A stretch of DNA of 64,000 nucleotides from Bog-159 sp963756605 (GCA_963756605.1 CAVWOT010000014.1:124001-188000), one strand, 5' to 3'; positions 26,501 to 34,495 are shown, numbered from the stretch's first letter. Notes: generated by a model not told the origin, from the letters alone. Translations and numbers: made by a program.

Positions 26501-27089
26501 CTTCAACATTGGCTACGTCTACGACCTGCCTTTCTTCACCAATGCCGGTTTGGCTCACACGCTGCTCGGTGGCTGGGAGATTTCCGGGATCACGACCATC
26601 CAGACCGGCACGCCGTTCAGCGTGGTCGATGGCCTGTTTAATGCCGGCGTCGGAAATGGTACGGGGATCGGATCGTATCTTGACCAGATTGGCAATCCCG
26701 GCGCAGTTCCCAACCTGACCAGCAGCCCTGCCGGAGTATATGGTCCGCTGCTGTTCAACCCCGGCGCATTCGCCGCGCCGCAAGGTCTCAGCTTCGGGAC
26801 TGTGGGACGGAATTCCCTGAATAACCCGCGCCGCACTAACTTCGACATGGGGCTCTTCAAGCACTTCGCATTCAAGGAAACGCGCGCCGTGGAGTTCCGC
26901 GCAGAGGGCTACAATGTGTTCAACCACACGGAATGGAGCGGCGTCAACAGCGGAACCAGTTGTTTCGGCGACGCCAGCGACAGTTTTACGGCGGGCGATC
27001 CGGGATGCTACGCCAACAACGGGTTCCTGCGCGCGGGGGGCGCGCATAATCCCCGCATCCTGCAGCTTGGGCTGAAGGTGATTTTCTAG
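23595..27089 (+). CDS. Oar-like TonB-dependent receptor (second copy)
   Basis: 1,164 residues from ATG 23595. A signal peptide (MRFAVFLAVSLAATASLYGQ) precedes a carboxypeptidase-regulatory-like domain (ASITGTVRDVTGAVLPSATV), a plug-like region (EISQLVLNGRNFTQLITLVPG, VNGGRVEYNNWEVDGGDNMD, MTSNYGAQYGRNGSATIE) and the barrel, ending in an aromatic residue (LQLGLKVIF). It is of the same type as the receptor at 3326-6757, but its plug motifs differ (NGRNFTQL type), so the two belong to different subgroups and probably take different substrates. No anti-sigma or SusD-like partner is adjacent. The gene ends 126 nt before larB, with a heptamer repeat between them. An antisense frame of about 1,000 codons across it is a shadow. 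Confidence 0.9.
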   Translation: MHLRMRFAVFLAVSLAATASLYGQNRASITGTVRDVTGAVLPSATVTVTDVATGVTLKATTNAQGDYLVAGLPASTYTLKITVTGFKTFEASGIILPVGEKARVDATLEVGQITSEISVAATNVAQVETQSSELSGVLTEKEISQLVLNGRNFTQLITLVPGVSNQTGQDEGVVGVAGNVSYSVNGGRVEYNNWEVDGGDNMDNGSNDTLNVYPNVDAIAEVKVMTSNYGAQYGRNGSATIETVTKSGTKDFHGDLFEFLRNDDFNARNYFSYTAPLVPEYKKNDFGGTIGGPVFIPNVYNTRKEKTFFFYSEEFRREIVPGGIFTQQVPSAQERLGNFSDVCPAANAAVDTTDFPDCPVNPASGMYYPNNTVPVDHNAKDLLALLPLPNLPNNYYSSAPALPTHWRQELFRIDQNFTDKLRMFVRFIHDSWSQTEPTPEWGNGASFPTVQTNFVGPGVSLVANLTANVTPTLLNEFTFSYTTDHIFLNAIGPVARPADMDIGGLYNNGFGGLMPAVGVAGGVNYDTGGFALDTGYFPWNNANPTYTYKDQLTKIIGGHNLYFGAYVVAAEKNEENSPYIQGILGFDNTDTAISTGNAFADMLTGQIASYYQVNLKTKYYNRYKIVEPYFQDDWHVTKRLTLNLGLRLSMFGTYREKYHQAYNFDPAAYQLSAAPQLDVTGSVTGQSGAIIPGSGNPYDGLVQCGVNGVPAGCMKGHLFNPAPRVGFAFDPFGNGKTSIRGGYGIFYEHTNGNEGNTESLEGSAPLVLSSTQYNISGYTNIGGGGVIFPLGVTAIPTQAIWPYVQQWNLNVQREIMNGTVMSVAYVGSKGSHLSLQRDINQLYPISPSQNPYPAGQAMTTNDCNNGTVNGVAPTGAALNQFNVACGGDPDFYRPYQGFDSISSLEPQANSIYNAMQVSLHRHVGRLSLDGAYSWSHSLDDSSDRYDNNFVNAYNLGLTRASSNFDQRQIFNIGYVYDLPFFTNAGLAHTLLGGWEISGITTIQTGTPFSVVDGLFNAGVGNGTGIGSYLDQIGNPGAVPNLTSSPAGVYGPLLFNPGAFAAPQGLSFGTVGRNSLNNPRRTNFDMGLFKHFAFKETRAVEFRAEGYNVFNHTEWSGVNSGTSCFGDASDSFTAGDPGCYANNGFLRAGGAHNPRILQLGLKVIF

Positions 27090-27117
27090 GGAAAAGGAGA
27101 CAGGAGACAGAAGACGG

Positions 27118-27194
<77 letters not shown>

Positions 27195-27215
27195 GCTTCT
27201 TGTTATTCTGGCCCT

Positions 27216-27962
27216 ATGGACGAGGAGCAGCTCCGCGGGTTGTTCGAGCAGGTGCGCGCCGGCGCGGTGGATGTGGACAGCGCGCTGCACCGCCTGCGCC
27301 ACATGCCTTTCGAGGATCTGGGCTTCGCCAAGATCGACCACCATCGCGCGCTGCGCCACGGCATGCCCGAGGTGATCTTCGGTAAAGGCAAGTCGCCGGA
27401 CCAGATTGTGGCCATTGCGGAAAGGCTGCTGGACAACGCGCGCAACGTGCTCATCACGCGCGCGGATGCCGAAGCCGCCGCACGCGTGCGCGAACGTTTC
27501 GAATCTGCGGAATATTTTCCGCTGTCGGGCGCTATCCGCTTCTGGCGGGAGCGGACCGTGCGCGGTAAGGGGAAAATAGCCGTGGTATGCGCCGGCACCA
27601 GCGATATTCCGGTGGCCGAAGAAGCGCAGATCACCGCCGAGGTGATGGGAAACGAGGTGGATGCGATTTACGACGTCGGCGTAGCCGGAATCCACCGCCT
27701 GATGAGCCACGCCGAGCGTCTGGTCGCCTCGCGCGTGGTGGTGGTCTGCGCCGGGATGGAAGGAGCGTTGCCCAGCGTCGTCGGCGGCATGGTGTCGTGC
27801 CCGGTGATCGCGGTTCCCACCAGCATCGGCTACGGCGCCAGCTTCCAGGGTCTGGCCGCCCTCCTGGGCATGCTCACAAGCTGCGCCAGCAACGTGGCGG
27901 TGGTCAATATCGATAACGGTTTCGGCGCGGGATACGTAGCCAGCCTGATCAACCGCGCGTAG
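27216..27962 (+). CDS. larB: LarB-like nicotinate-nucleotide (NaAD) carboxylase, nickel-pincer cofactor biosynthesis
   Basis: 248 residues. The N-terminal segment (FEDLGFAKIDHHRALRHGMPEVIFGKGKSP) and the PurE-like C-terminal half (VVCAGTSDIPVAEEA, GVAGIHRL, VVVCAGMEGALPSVVGGM, VPTSIGYGASFQGLAALLGML) match the LarB family. LarB carboxylates and hydrolyses nicotinic acid adenine dinucleotide, the first step toward the nickel-pincer nucleotide cofactor of lactate racemase-type enzymes; LarC and LarE are required later and are not in this window. Older databases call such genes AIR carboxylases because of the PurE-like fold. The ATG has no obvious ribosome-binding site. It is the first gene of a tight three-gene operon; 7 nt separate its stop from the next start. 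Confidence 0.88.
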   Translation: MDEEQLRGLFEQVRAGAVDVDSALHRLRHMPFEDLGFAKIDHHRALRHGMPEVIFGKGKSPDQIVAIAERLLDNARNVLITRADAEAAARVRERFESAEYFPLSGAIRFWRERTVRGKGKIAVVCAGTSDIPVAEEAQITAEVMGNEVDAIYDVGVAGIHRLMSHAERLVASRVVVVCAGMEGALPSVVGGMVSCPVIAVPTSIGYGASFQGLAALLGMLTSCASNVAVVNIDNGFGAGYVASLINRA

Positions 27963-27969
27963 GCGTCGC

Positions 27970-29085
27970 ATGAAGATCACCCGCGTGGAAGCCATCTATC
28001 TCCGCCAGCCGGAAGTCCGCTTCCTTTGCGACAGCGGCCAGGATGCGCTGCTTGTGCGCGTCGAGACCGACGCCGGTATCACCGGCATTGGCGAGGTGGA
28101 TTCCAACCCCATGGCCGCCAAAGGCGCCATCGAAGGCCCGTTCTCGCACACCACGGCCTGCGGACTGGCGCAGGTGGTGATCGGCGAGGATCCCTTCGAG
28201 ACCGAGCGGCTCTGGCACAAAATGTACCGCGCCAATATCTACGGCGGACGGCGCGGCGTGGGCCTGCACGCCATCAGCGGGATCGACATGGCACTGTGGG
28301 ACATCAAAGGCAAAGCGCTGGGTCTGCCCGTGTGGAAATTGCTGGGCGGGGGCTTTCATAGCGAGATGCGCTGCTATGCCAGTTCGTTATTCGGCGCCAC
28401 GCCGGAGGCTACGGCCGAGTTGGCGCGGCGCTATCGCGGCCAGGGATTCACTGCCGTGAAGTTCGGCTGGGACCCCATGGGGCAGGATGAGAAGACCGAC
28501 GTCGCGCTGGTGCGCGAGGCGCGCAAAGGCTTGGGTGACGGCGCGGATCTGCTGATCGATGCCGGCCTGGTGTGGGACGCTAAGACCGCCCTGCAGCGGG
28601 CGCGCGCATTTTCCGAATACGGCATCTACTGGCTGGAGGAGCCCCTGCGGCCCGACGACTACGATGGCTACCGCAAGCTCGCCGAAGCCACCGATGTGCG
28701 CATCGCGGCGGGTGAGGAGGAGAGCAGCCGGCTCTCGTTCATCGAGCTGATGGACCGCGGGCGGATCGATGTCGTGCAGGTGGATCTGACGCGCTGTGGC
28801 GGCTTCACAGAGGCGATGAAGATCGCGGCGCTGGCGTGGGATCGCGGCTTGCCCATCGCCAACCACGGCTTCACGACCTACATCAACGTGACGGCCGCGC
28901 TGCATTGGCTCAACTCCATCCCCAATGCGATGATCTGCGAGTTCGTGGCGGAAGAGGAGACTAACCTGCGCGAGTCCGTCACGCGGCAGAAGTTGCGCGC
29001 GAAAGATGGATATCTGGACATCCCCCAGGAACCTGGTTTGGGAATCGATGTGGACTGGGACGCCATCGCGCGCTTCCGCGTATAA
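27970..29085 (+). CDS. Mandelate racemase/muconate lactonizing-type enzyme (enolase superfamily)
   Basis: 371 residues covering the capping domain and TIM barrel of the enolase superfamily. Candidate catalytic residues are K164 in VKFGW, metal ligands D197 (LIDAG), E223/E224 (WLEEPL) and E249 (AAGEE), and a D272-H299 pair (VDLTRCGG, ANHGF) like the His-Asp dyad of the mandelate racemase subgroup. This points to a sugar-acid dehydratase or epimerase rather than a muconate cycloisomerase, but the substrate cannot be fixed from sequence. VKFGW replaces the common KxK. It is embedded between larB and purS with spacings of 7 and 10 nt, so the three are probably cotranscribed. Confidence 0.88.
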   Translation: MKITRVEAIYLRQPEVRFLCDSGQDALLVRVETDAGITGIGEVDSNPMAAKGAIEGPFSHTTACGLAQVVIGEDPFETERLWHKMYRANIYGGRRGVGLHAISGIDMALWDIKGKALGLPVWKLLGGGFHSEMRCYASSLFGATPEATAELARRYRGQGFTAVKFGWDPMGQDEKTDVALVREARKGLGDGADLLIDAGLVWDAKTALQRARAFSEYGIYWLEEPLRPDDYDGYRKLAEATDVRIAAGEEESSRLSFIELMDRGRIDVVQVDLTRCGGFTEAMKIAALAWDRGLPIANHGFTTYINVTAALHWLNSIPNAMICEFVAEEETNLRESVTRQKLRAKDGYLDIPQEPGLGIDVDWDAIARFRV

Positions 29086-29095
29086 TCAAGTTCTC

Positions 29096-29350
29096 ATGAA
29101 AGCTCGCGTATATGTCTCGTTGAAAACCACCGTACTCGATCCGCAAGGCCAGGCCGTCCGCGCCGCGCTCGCCGGATTGGGGCACAGCTCCATTGCCGAC
29201 GTGCGCCAGGGCAAGTTTTTCGACATTACCATGGCGGATGGAATGAGCCGGGAGCAGGCCCGGAAGGATGTGGAGACTATCGCGCACGAGGTGCTGGCGA
29301 ACCCGGTGATTGAAGAGTACAAAGTGGAGATTGCGGAGGGCGGGATTTAG
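29096..29350 (+). CDS. purS: PurS, small subunit of phosphoribosylformylglycinamidine synthase
   Basis: 84 residues, the usual PurS length. KARVYVSLKTTVLDPQG, ALAGLGH and VRQGKFFDI are family hallmarks, as is the acidic C-terminal segment with NPVIEEYKVEI. PurS bridges PurL and PurQ in the amidotransferase complex that makes FGAM in purine synthesis. The ATG at 29096 was preferred to a longer upstream reading, which would overlap the preceding gene and add 30 unrelated residues. purQ and purL are not adjacent, so purS is separated from its partners here and shares an operon with larB and a sugar-acid enzyme instead. Confidence 0.88.
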   Translation: MKARVYVSLKTTVLDPQGQAVRAALAGLGHSSIADVRQGKFFDITMADGMSREQARKDVETIAHEVLANPVIEEYKVEIAEGGI

Positions 29351-29358
29351 CCGGCGCA

Positions 29359-29401
29359 GGGCTTCAGCCCCGCTCTGCGGCAAGGCGGCCTGCAAGGCCG
29401 C
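29359..29401. repeat. Two palindromes of the dispersed family (D)
   Basis: GGGCTTCAGCCC (29359-29370, TC centre) and GCGGCCTGCAAGGCCGC (29385-29401, GCA centre) are both perfect. They begin nine bases after the purS stop and contain no T-run. Confidence 0.7.
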
Positions 29402-29569
29402 AGGTCGCTGTATGTGGGCGAACAACCTGTGCCTCAGGGATTAGAGAGGATGCGCAGAAGATTAGCCGACGGGCGAAGGAGGCAACCCTGGCGCCGCTGG
29501 AGACACCGTCGGCGGGTGTAATGCCTCACTCGGGTAAAGACGACAAGCAGTACTGGACGCATCCGGTCC

Positions 29570-29990
29570 TTGGTTTCACTGAGTGCCCGTTTGCAGACCT
29601 GGTTTCCTTTTCCCATCCAGATTGATCTGAACGGCCGCGAATGGCGGGCGCGGCAAATGGACGCCGCCGGCATATCCTACCAGCGCCATGACAATTGTTT
29701 AACGTGGGTGGAAGATTTCGCACGCGCGCCGGCCTGCTGGACCGGCAGCGGAAAGTAAAGTGGGCCGCATCTTGCGACCCGTTGGCGCAGAACTATCCGC
29801 CGCATTATCGCTGGACGTGCTCCGACAGCCAGTGGGCAACAACGCCGCCGCCCGGCTGCCAGCAGCCGAAACCTCCGCTTGCTCCGCGCGCACGGCCTAA
29901 TTCACAAACTCCCCAATACTCACCGCTACCAGGTCAGCCAGAAAGGCCGCCTCATCCTGCTGCACGAGAAATCTTCGCGCCGGGAAACGA
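29570..29990 (+). pseudogene. Decayed member of a multicopy soil-bacterial protein family
   Basis: Three fragments in different plus-strand frames line up in order: FPFPIQIDLNGREW with ARQMDAAGISYQRHDNCLTW (about 29600-29705), LLDRQRKVKWAASCDPLAQ with NYPPHYRWTCSDSQWAT (29730-29845), and LRAHGLIHKLPNTHRYQVSQ with KGRLIL (29880-29955). The three look like the middle and the extreme C-terminus of one protein of about 400-500 residues that I recall as a dispersed, function-unknown family, with the intervening part deleted. Several frame changes and a deletion make it non-functional. The family identity is from memory and is the weakest part of this call. Confidence 0.5.
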
Positions 29991-30020
29991 AATGGCGCAG
30001 TGTAATACGAGGCTATAACA

Positions 30021-30971
30021 CTACAAGCGGATGGCGCTCCATTCGGGCAGAAGATCGAACGGGGTCCTGGCCGTCTCAACCAATTCCCCAGTCTGGCGAA
30101 TCGATCCCACCAGTTCATTTACATCTCCCACCGCCAGCCGGAGATACTCGATACGGCGTGGGTCAATAGACATGATCTGACAGCAACTCGCATCCACCGC
30201 CGCCAGATCCCGGCCGACTACCACCACTCCGGCGCGCCTGGGTGTGCCTTGAATCGGCCCATTACCTTCCATCCCGACGATCCCGTCGACTATGGCAAAA
30301 TGCCGCGGCAGCGTGCGGTATAAATCCGCAACGCATTGCGGGATTCCCGCCCAATGCAGGATATTCTTGGGCCAACCGTACACTCCACCCGAGACGGTTC
30401 CAAACAGATTCTTCATACTGAGGGTAGCGCCCACCCAATGGTGGGTCTTCATTTTGGGCATCGAAACCAACAGATCGCAACTCACCGCCGATTGCGCCAG
30501 ATACACCGATTTCAGCCGGGAATGTGGATTGTCGAGCCGGACCTCGGTCGCTGTATCCAAATTCAGATCGGTGAAAATTGTTTCGAAGCCGGGAATGGTC
30601 TCAAAGTAGCCCGCGGCCTCCGCCATATCCAGCGTGTTTCGCCGATGGCCGGGGCCTTCCCCGATAGACACTTGCGCACCCAACGCGCGGAAGGCTTCCA
30701 TGGCGGCATGCACCAGCATGGGATGTGTATTGATGGCGCTATCCGGCTCGAACTCGACGAGATTGGGCTTGAGCAACACGCGTTTGCCGCGCACGTTGAG
30801 ACGATGTTCCGCTAGTATCCGGCGCAACCCGGCATACAGATCCTGGGTGTAATCCGGCTGCCGCAGCACCGAAACGAGCCTCTCGCGGCGCACGGCAGGC
30901 CGCGGCGCACAGCCAGCCAAAATGGCGGCGGATCCTGTCAGAAACTGGCGGCGATTCAACCCAGATAGCAT
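30021..30971 (-). CDS. DUF362 family protein with Tat/lipoprotein-like signal
   Basis: 316 residues. The N-terminus has a twin-arginine motif (NRRQFLTGSAA) followed by a lipobox-like LAGC, so an exported, possibly lipid-anchored protein is likely. DUF362 signatures follow: VLLKPNLVEFEPDSAINTHP, AQVSIGEGPGHRRNT, LVSMPKMKTHHWVGATLSMKNLFG and DGIVGMEGNGP. DUF362 proteins are of uncertain function and are often next to redox or ferredoxin proteins; this one has no ferredoxin tail. GGAG lies 7 nt before the ATG. It lies 25 nt downstream of the cyclase-repeat gene on the same strand, so the two are probably cotranscribed. Confidence 0.87.
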   Translation of the reverse strand: MLSGLNRRQFLTGSAAILAGCAPRPAVRRERLVSVLRQPDYTQDLYAGLRRILAEHRLNVRGKRVLLKPNLVEFEPDSAINTHPMLVHAAMEAFRALGAQVSIGEGPGHRRNTLDMAEAAGYFETIPGFETIFTDLNLDTATEVRLDNPHSRLKSVYLAQSAVSCDLLVSMPKMKTHHWVGATLSMKNLFGTVSGGVYGWPKNILHWAGIPQCVADLYRTLPRHFAIVDGIVGMEGNGPIQGTPRRAGVVVVGRDLAAVDASCCQIMSIDPRRIEYLRLAVGDVNELVGSIRQTGELVETARTPFDLLPEWSAIRL

Positions 30972-30996
30972 TAATTACTCCGGCACTACTCGAGCG

Positions 30997-31839
30997 TCAC
31001 TCCAGGAACGGATTCCGGCCGGCGATCGCGACGTATGCCAATTGCGCTAACGCCATGTTTTGGACGGTGCGCGGCGGACGGGCAGGAGCGGGTGTATCTG
31101 GTGGCAGCTGCCCATGGGCCAACAATCCCAGGCGCAGCCAGCTTTCGCCCTCGGACGCGCGGCACGCGGACAACTGCGCGCGCGCCCAGGCGCAGGCTTT
31201 ACGCACGGCTGGTGAATCCCGGCCCACCAACGCCAGCAGGGCCAAGCCGGTCGTTTCCGGATACGGACGGGCGTCGTAATCGAGAACGCGCGCTGCTCCG
31301 TAGTTCCAGCCTCCTCCGGCGCAGGCGTGCTCGAACAAGTACGAAGCGCCGGTAGCCAGACGCGTGCCGATTTCGAACGACTGCGCAGATCGCGCGGCCT
31401 TATGCAGAGCGAGCATAGACAATGCCGTGGGTGCTACCCAGGCGCTGGTTTCCGGAAACCACGGCCAACCGGGCGCACGCGGGGCGTTTCCCATCAAAAA
31501 TTGCCTAACGCGACTCGGGAAGTTCGTGTCCTGTCCGGCTCCCCGCAAGAGCCACCGAATGCCGCGTTGGTGGGCATCGTGACCGAGCGCTGCGGGTCCC
31601 AACAGCGCCGCCACGGCGGTCACCCACGTGCTGTGGCGAATCGCGGGTTCGGGCGGCCAGCCGCCATCGGGGAGTTGCGCGGCCCGCAGCCACGCGATGC
31701 CCCTCGCCACCGGTTCGGAAATCGATCCCGTGGCCATAACAGCCAACAATGCGTAGGCCGTTGGCTCAGTCCAGGACAGCCCGCCTCGCTGGTAAGGCCA
31801 GCCGCCATCCGGGTTTTGGGAATCCAGCAGAAAAACCAT
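30997..31839 (-). CDS. Prenyltransferase/squalene-cyclase repeat protein
   Basis: 280 residues built from alpha/alpha-toroid repeats: QNPDGGWPYQRGG, AAQLPDGGWPP, YLFEHACAGGGWNYG, plus flanking helices (TEPTAYALLAVMA, TTGLALLALVG). The QxxDGGW-type motifs are QW motifs of the squalene-hopene cyclase/prenyltransferase fold. At 280 residues it is less than half of a true cyclase, and the DxDD catalytic motif of squalene-hopene cyclases is not seen, so cyclase activity is unlikely; it may be a binding or scaffold protein. No signal peptide is evident. GGGAGGG precedes the ATG. It is the first gene of a pair with DUF362. Confidence 0.82.
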   Translation of the reverse strand: MVFLLDSQNPDGGWPYQRGGLSWTEPTAYALLAVMATGSISEPVARGIAWLRAAQLPDGGWPPEPAIRHSTWVTAVAALLGPAALGHDAHQRGIRWLLRGAGQDTNFPSRVRQFLMGNAPRAPGWPWFPETSAWVAPTALSMLALHKAARSAQSFEIGTRLATGASYLFEHACAGGGWNYGAARVLDYDARPYPETTGLALLALVGRDSPAVRKACAWARAQLSACRASEGESWLRLGLLAHGQLPPDTPAPARPPRTVQNMALAQLAYVAIAGRNPFLE

Positions 31840-31958
31840 TTCCCTCCCCTACACCGAAAGCACGGGCGGCAACGGGCAACCGGCCTGTCTACAAACAGGT
31901 CCCACCCGCGCTCGGTACCGCCCTTCTCCAACTGCCGCCTGCGGAACTCAAAAATACC

Positions 31959-32138
31959 CTAGCTACCCGCGGCGGTGCTCAGTTGCGTATTGGTCTTCGA
32001 CCAGATCGTGCTGACGCTTGTCCCAGCGGTCGAAAACAACGCCGCCGAGGCCAACGCCACGAATGCCAGCATCAACGTGTACTCGATCAAATCCTGACCT
32101 TGCTCGTCACGCCAGAAACGTGCACAAAACTTCTTCAT
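31959..32138 (-). CDS. Flp/Fap-type pilin (class IVb prepilin)
   Basis: 59 residues. It starts with a short basic leader (KKFCARFWRDEQGQ) followed by the type IVb prepilin signature: Gly, then the Glu/Tyr pair (DLIEY) and a hydrophobic helix (TLMLAFVALASAALF). AAGGAG lies 8 nt before the ATG at 32138, which fixes the start; a longer reading upstream would bury the leader. The Flp pilin is the subunit of Tad pili. No tadA/B/C, cpaB or prepilin peptidase gene lies in this window, so the rest of the Tad system must be elsewhere or absent. About 115 nt separate it from the cyclase-repeat gene. Confidence 0.88.
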   Translation of the reverse strand: MKKFCARFWRDEQGQDLIEYTLMLAFVALASAALFSTAGTSVSTIWSKTNTQLSTAAGS

Positions 32139-32360
32139 CGCAATAGCTCCTTTTGCCTTCACTTTTTGTTCACGGGATTGGCCGGTCGGCCCACCACCGA
32201 TCACCATCTTCGTTGCACGGTCCGGTCCATTACCTGGGCAGGTCAACTCACTTGATTGCCGTGACTTGGGTCGGCCGGGTAGCCAAGGGCTGTACAAAAA
32301 TGAGATGCGAGTCTGGAAATGATACAACGGCCCGCCGGCTAAAAGCCTCGCTTATGCACT

Positions 32361-32400
32361 ACTGTGCATCACTGTGCATCACTGTGCATCATGGTGCATC
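32361..32400. repeat. Four-copy 10-bp tandem repeat across a stop codon
   Basis: ACTGTGCATC occurs three times in a row (32361-32390), followed by the variant ATGGTGCATC (32391-32400). The array contains the stop codon of the minus-strand response-regulator gene (32379-32381) and encodes its last residues (HHDAQ). Because the unit is 10 bp, gain or loss of a copy would change the frame and the C-terminus. Confidence 0.85.
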
Positions 32401-32786
32401 ATGGCCAACACTCGGGCGAGCAGATCCTCCAGCGAGAATGGCTTTAGCAGCACCAGTTCGGGCGAACGCTGCGCCAGGCTCTCCATGGCGATCGACTCGA
32501 TTGCCGACGACATATAAAGGATCTTCAGACCGGGGGCATCCCGGCCCAATTGCGCGGCGAGGTCCAGCCCGGTGACCCCAGGCATCAGGAAATCGACGAT
32601 AGCCAGCGCGATGCGGCTGTGGTTTTGGGCAAAGGTTGCCAAAGCCTCGGAGCTATTGCCCGCCTCGAGGATCTGAGCTCCGTGCGCTTCCAGGGTCCGC
32701 CGGATCAAGCTGCGGATCTGCGCCTGATCATCGACGACCAGGATGGTTTGTCCTGTCAATCGTGACGCGCTTGGCTCGGACGACAT
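32379..32786 (-). CDS. Stand-alone response regulator (receiver domain only)
   Basis: 135 residues, a single CheY-like receiver. The acidic pair (VVDD, D19-D20), phospho-acceptor D65 (IVDFLMPG), the Ser/Thr switch (YMSS, about 92-93) and the conserved Lys (LKPF, K115) are all present, so it should be phosphorylatable. There is no output domain. The start at 32786 was chosen because the longer upstream reading (to 33095) adds about 100 low-complexity residues overlapping the end of the esterase gene. No histidine kinase is adjacent, so its partner is unknown. The C-terminus is encoded by a tandem repeat (32361-32400). Confidence 0.85.
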   Translation of the reverse strand: MSSEPSASRLTGQTILVVDDQAQIRSLIRRTLEAHGAQILEAGNSSEALATFAQNHSRIALAIVDFLMPGVTGLDLAAQLGRDAPGLKILYMSSAIESIAMESLAQRSPELVLLKPFSLEDLLARVLAMMHHDAQ

Positions 32787-32899
32787 CTTCTTAAGCTCAT
32801 CTTCGCAGATACGACCGGGCCGTGAACCGGAAAAATTGAAAGAATATGGTGTAATGCGGTTGTCACCCCTCAGTCGGGCGACATAGCGTACGGTGGCAC

Positions 32900-34495
32900 T
32901 CAGTTCGTCTCGGCGTGGGCGTGGCTGCGCAGGCCCTCGGTATACTCGCCCATGAAATCGATCTGCGGTTTTCGCAGCGATTCCCCCACGGAGATCTGGT
33001 CGCCGAACTCGATGTAGCTTTCGCTGTCCGCAAACGGCGGCCAGTGTACCAGTCCGGCTCCGTTGGGACTGCCGGTCCTGGCGAAAGCTACCCATGCCGC
33101 GGACATAGCGTCGGAGAGCTTGCGGTCCTGCTCCTGGTAAGTATCCGGGTTAACGGAAAAGTCACCGATGATGGACTTCTGCGTGCCATAAGCCGTATCG
33201 GGCAAGGTGGCGAAGACATAAGGAATTTCGGACGCGTGGAAGCTGCCCCATTGTATCTGGCGGCCGACGCCGTTGACGCGGGTGAACTGATATTGAAACG
33301 CCTCGGGATTGAGCCTGGAGGCGGCGCGCAGCACGGAACGCGTGCCGTAGAGGAAGACCAGATCGCCCGAGGAAGCGGCCGCGGCAGCATGTGCTTCCGC
33401 GTCGGTAGGAGCTGGATACAGGCGCAACAGGCGGTCTGCCAGGTCTCCGACCTTTTGCGCCGCCCAGGTACGATACTGAGCTACGGTCCGCACCGGGGGG
33501 CCACCCATCAGCGTGCCTTCATCCGCGTTGGTTCCTGCGATGAGCGCCACATGATGGAACTTGCCCGCCGCAAACAGCCGCGCTGGATCGTCGGGGATCA
33601 TCCATCCATCCACTACCGGCATGTAGGCTTCGCCGCGGTCGGCGGCATCGTTGCGTCCGAGGGGCGCGGGCAGGCTCTTCAACAATTCGGCGGCGCTCTT
33701 GGCGCGCAGGGCGGGGAGGTCCGTGCCCAGCCTTTCGCCGAATTTCGTCATGGGTACGCGTCCATACCAGGATTCCGTGATGTGGCTGATGGGACCGAAC
33801 ATCCACGCGGCGCTCTCCGCGATCACTTTTTGGAACAGCCCCTCGGCTTGCGGCACGATCATCAGCAGGCACACGGCAGTACCGCCCGCGGATTCGCCGA
33901 AGATGGTCACATTACCAGGATCGCCGCCGAAAGCCGCGATGTTGCGTTTGACCCATTGGAGGCCGGCTACCATATCCATCAGTCCGTAGTTACCTGAGGC
34001 GCCGTGCGGCGATTCCTGGTCGAGGGCGGGGTGCGCCAGAAATCCGAAGATCCCCAGCCGGTAGTTGACGCTCACCAGAACCACGCCTTGGGCCGCCAGT
34101 GCCGCGCCGTCGTAAACGCTTTGGGAAGTGGCGCCGATCTGAAAGCCGCCGCCATAAATCCAGACCATGACGGGCAGTTTCGCGCCGGGCGCGTGCGCCG
34201 GCGTCCAAACGTTGAGTCCGAGGCAGTCCTCGCTTTGCGGGCCCGGGACCAGCGGAATCTGCGGGCAGTTGGCGGGAAAGCTCTTCGCTACCAGGATCCC
34301 GTTCCATGGCTTGGCGGGCTGAGGCGGCTTCCAGCGCAGCGGGCCAGTGGGCGGCGCGGCAAAGGGAATACCTTTATACACGCGCACGCCGGTACCCGCG
34401 CCGGAGACCCAGCCGGTATCGATTTTCACAAGCGTATCGAGGTCGTTGGCCAGCGCGGCGGCTGCCAGCAGCCACACACCGAGTATGAGTTTCAT
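32900..34495 (-). CDS. Secreted type-B carboxylesterase
   Basis: 531 residues with a signal peptide (MKLILGVWLLAAAALA). Family signatures are SEDCLGLNVWTP, the oxyanion-hole segment VWIYGGGFQIG, the nucleophile elbow FGESAGG (S202) and GTNADEGTLMGG with the catalytic acid; the active-site His is probably in GSFHASEIPYVF. Length and motif order match the carboxylesterase/cholinesterase family. It would hydrolyse carboxylic esters outside the cytoplasm; the natural substrate is unknown. It is divergent from uxaC, with start codons only about 45 nt apart, which could imply coordinated expression. Confidence 0.9.
   Translation of the reverse strand: MKLILGVWLLAAAALANDLDTLVKIDTGWVSGAGTGVRVYKGIPFAAPPTGPLRWKPPQPAKPWNGILVAKSFPANCPQIPLVPGPQSEDCLGLNVWTPAHAPGAKLPVMVWIYGGGFQIGATSQSVYDGAALAAQGVVLVSVNYRLGIFGFLAHPALDQESPHGASGNYGLMDMVAGLQWVKRNIAAFGGDPGNVTIFGESAGGTAVCLLMIVPQAEGLFQKVIAESAAWMFGPISHITESWYGRVPMTKFGERLGTDLPALRAKSAAELLKSLPAPLGRNDAADRGEAYMPVVDGWMIPDDPARLFAAGKFHHVALIAGTNADEGTLMGGPPVRTVAQYRTWAAQKVGDLADRLLRLYPAPTDAEAHAAAAASSGDLVFLYGTRSVLRAASRLNPEAFQYQFTRVNGVGRQIQWGSFHASEIPYVFATLPDTAYGTQKSIIGDFSVNPDTYQEQDRKLSDAMSAAWVAFARTGSPNGAGLVHWPPFADSESYIEFGDQISVGESLRKPQIDFMGEYTEGLRSHAHAETN

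Noticed and set aside
29006..29095. Longer N-terminus for PurS
   Set aside because: It would overlap the upstream gene and exceed the family length; the ATG at 29096 gives the typical start.
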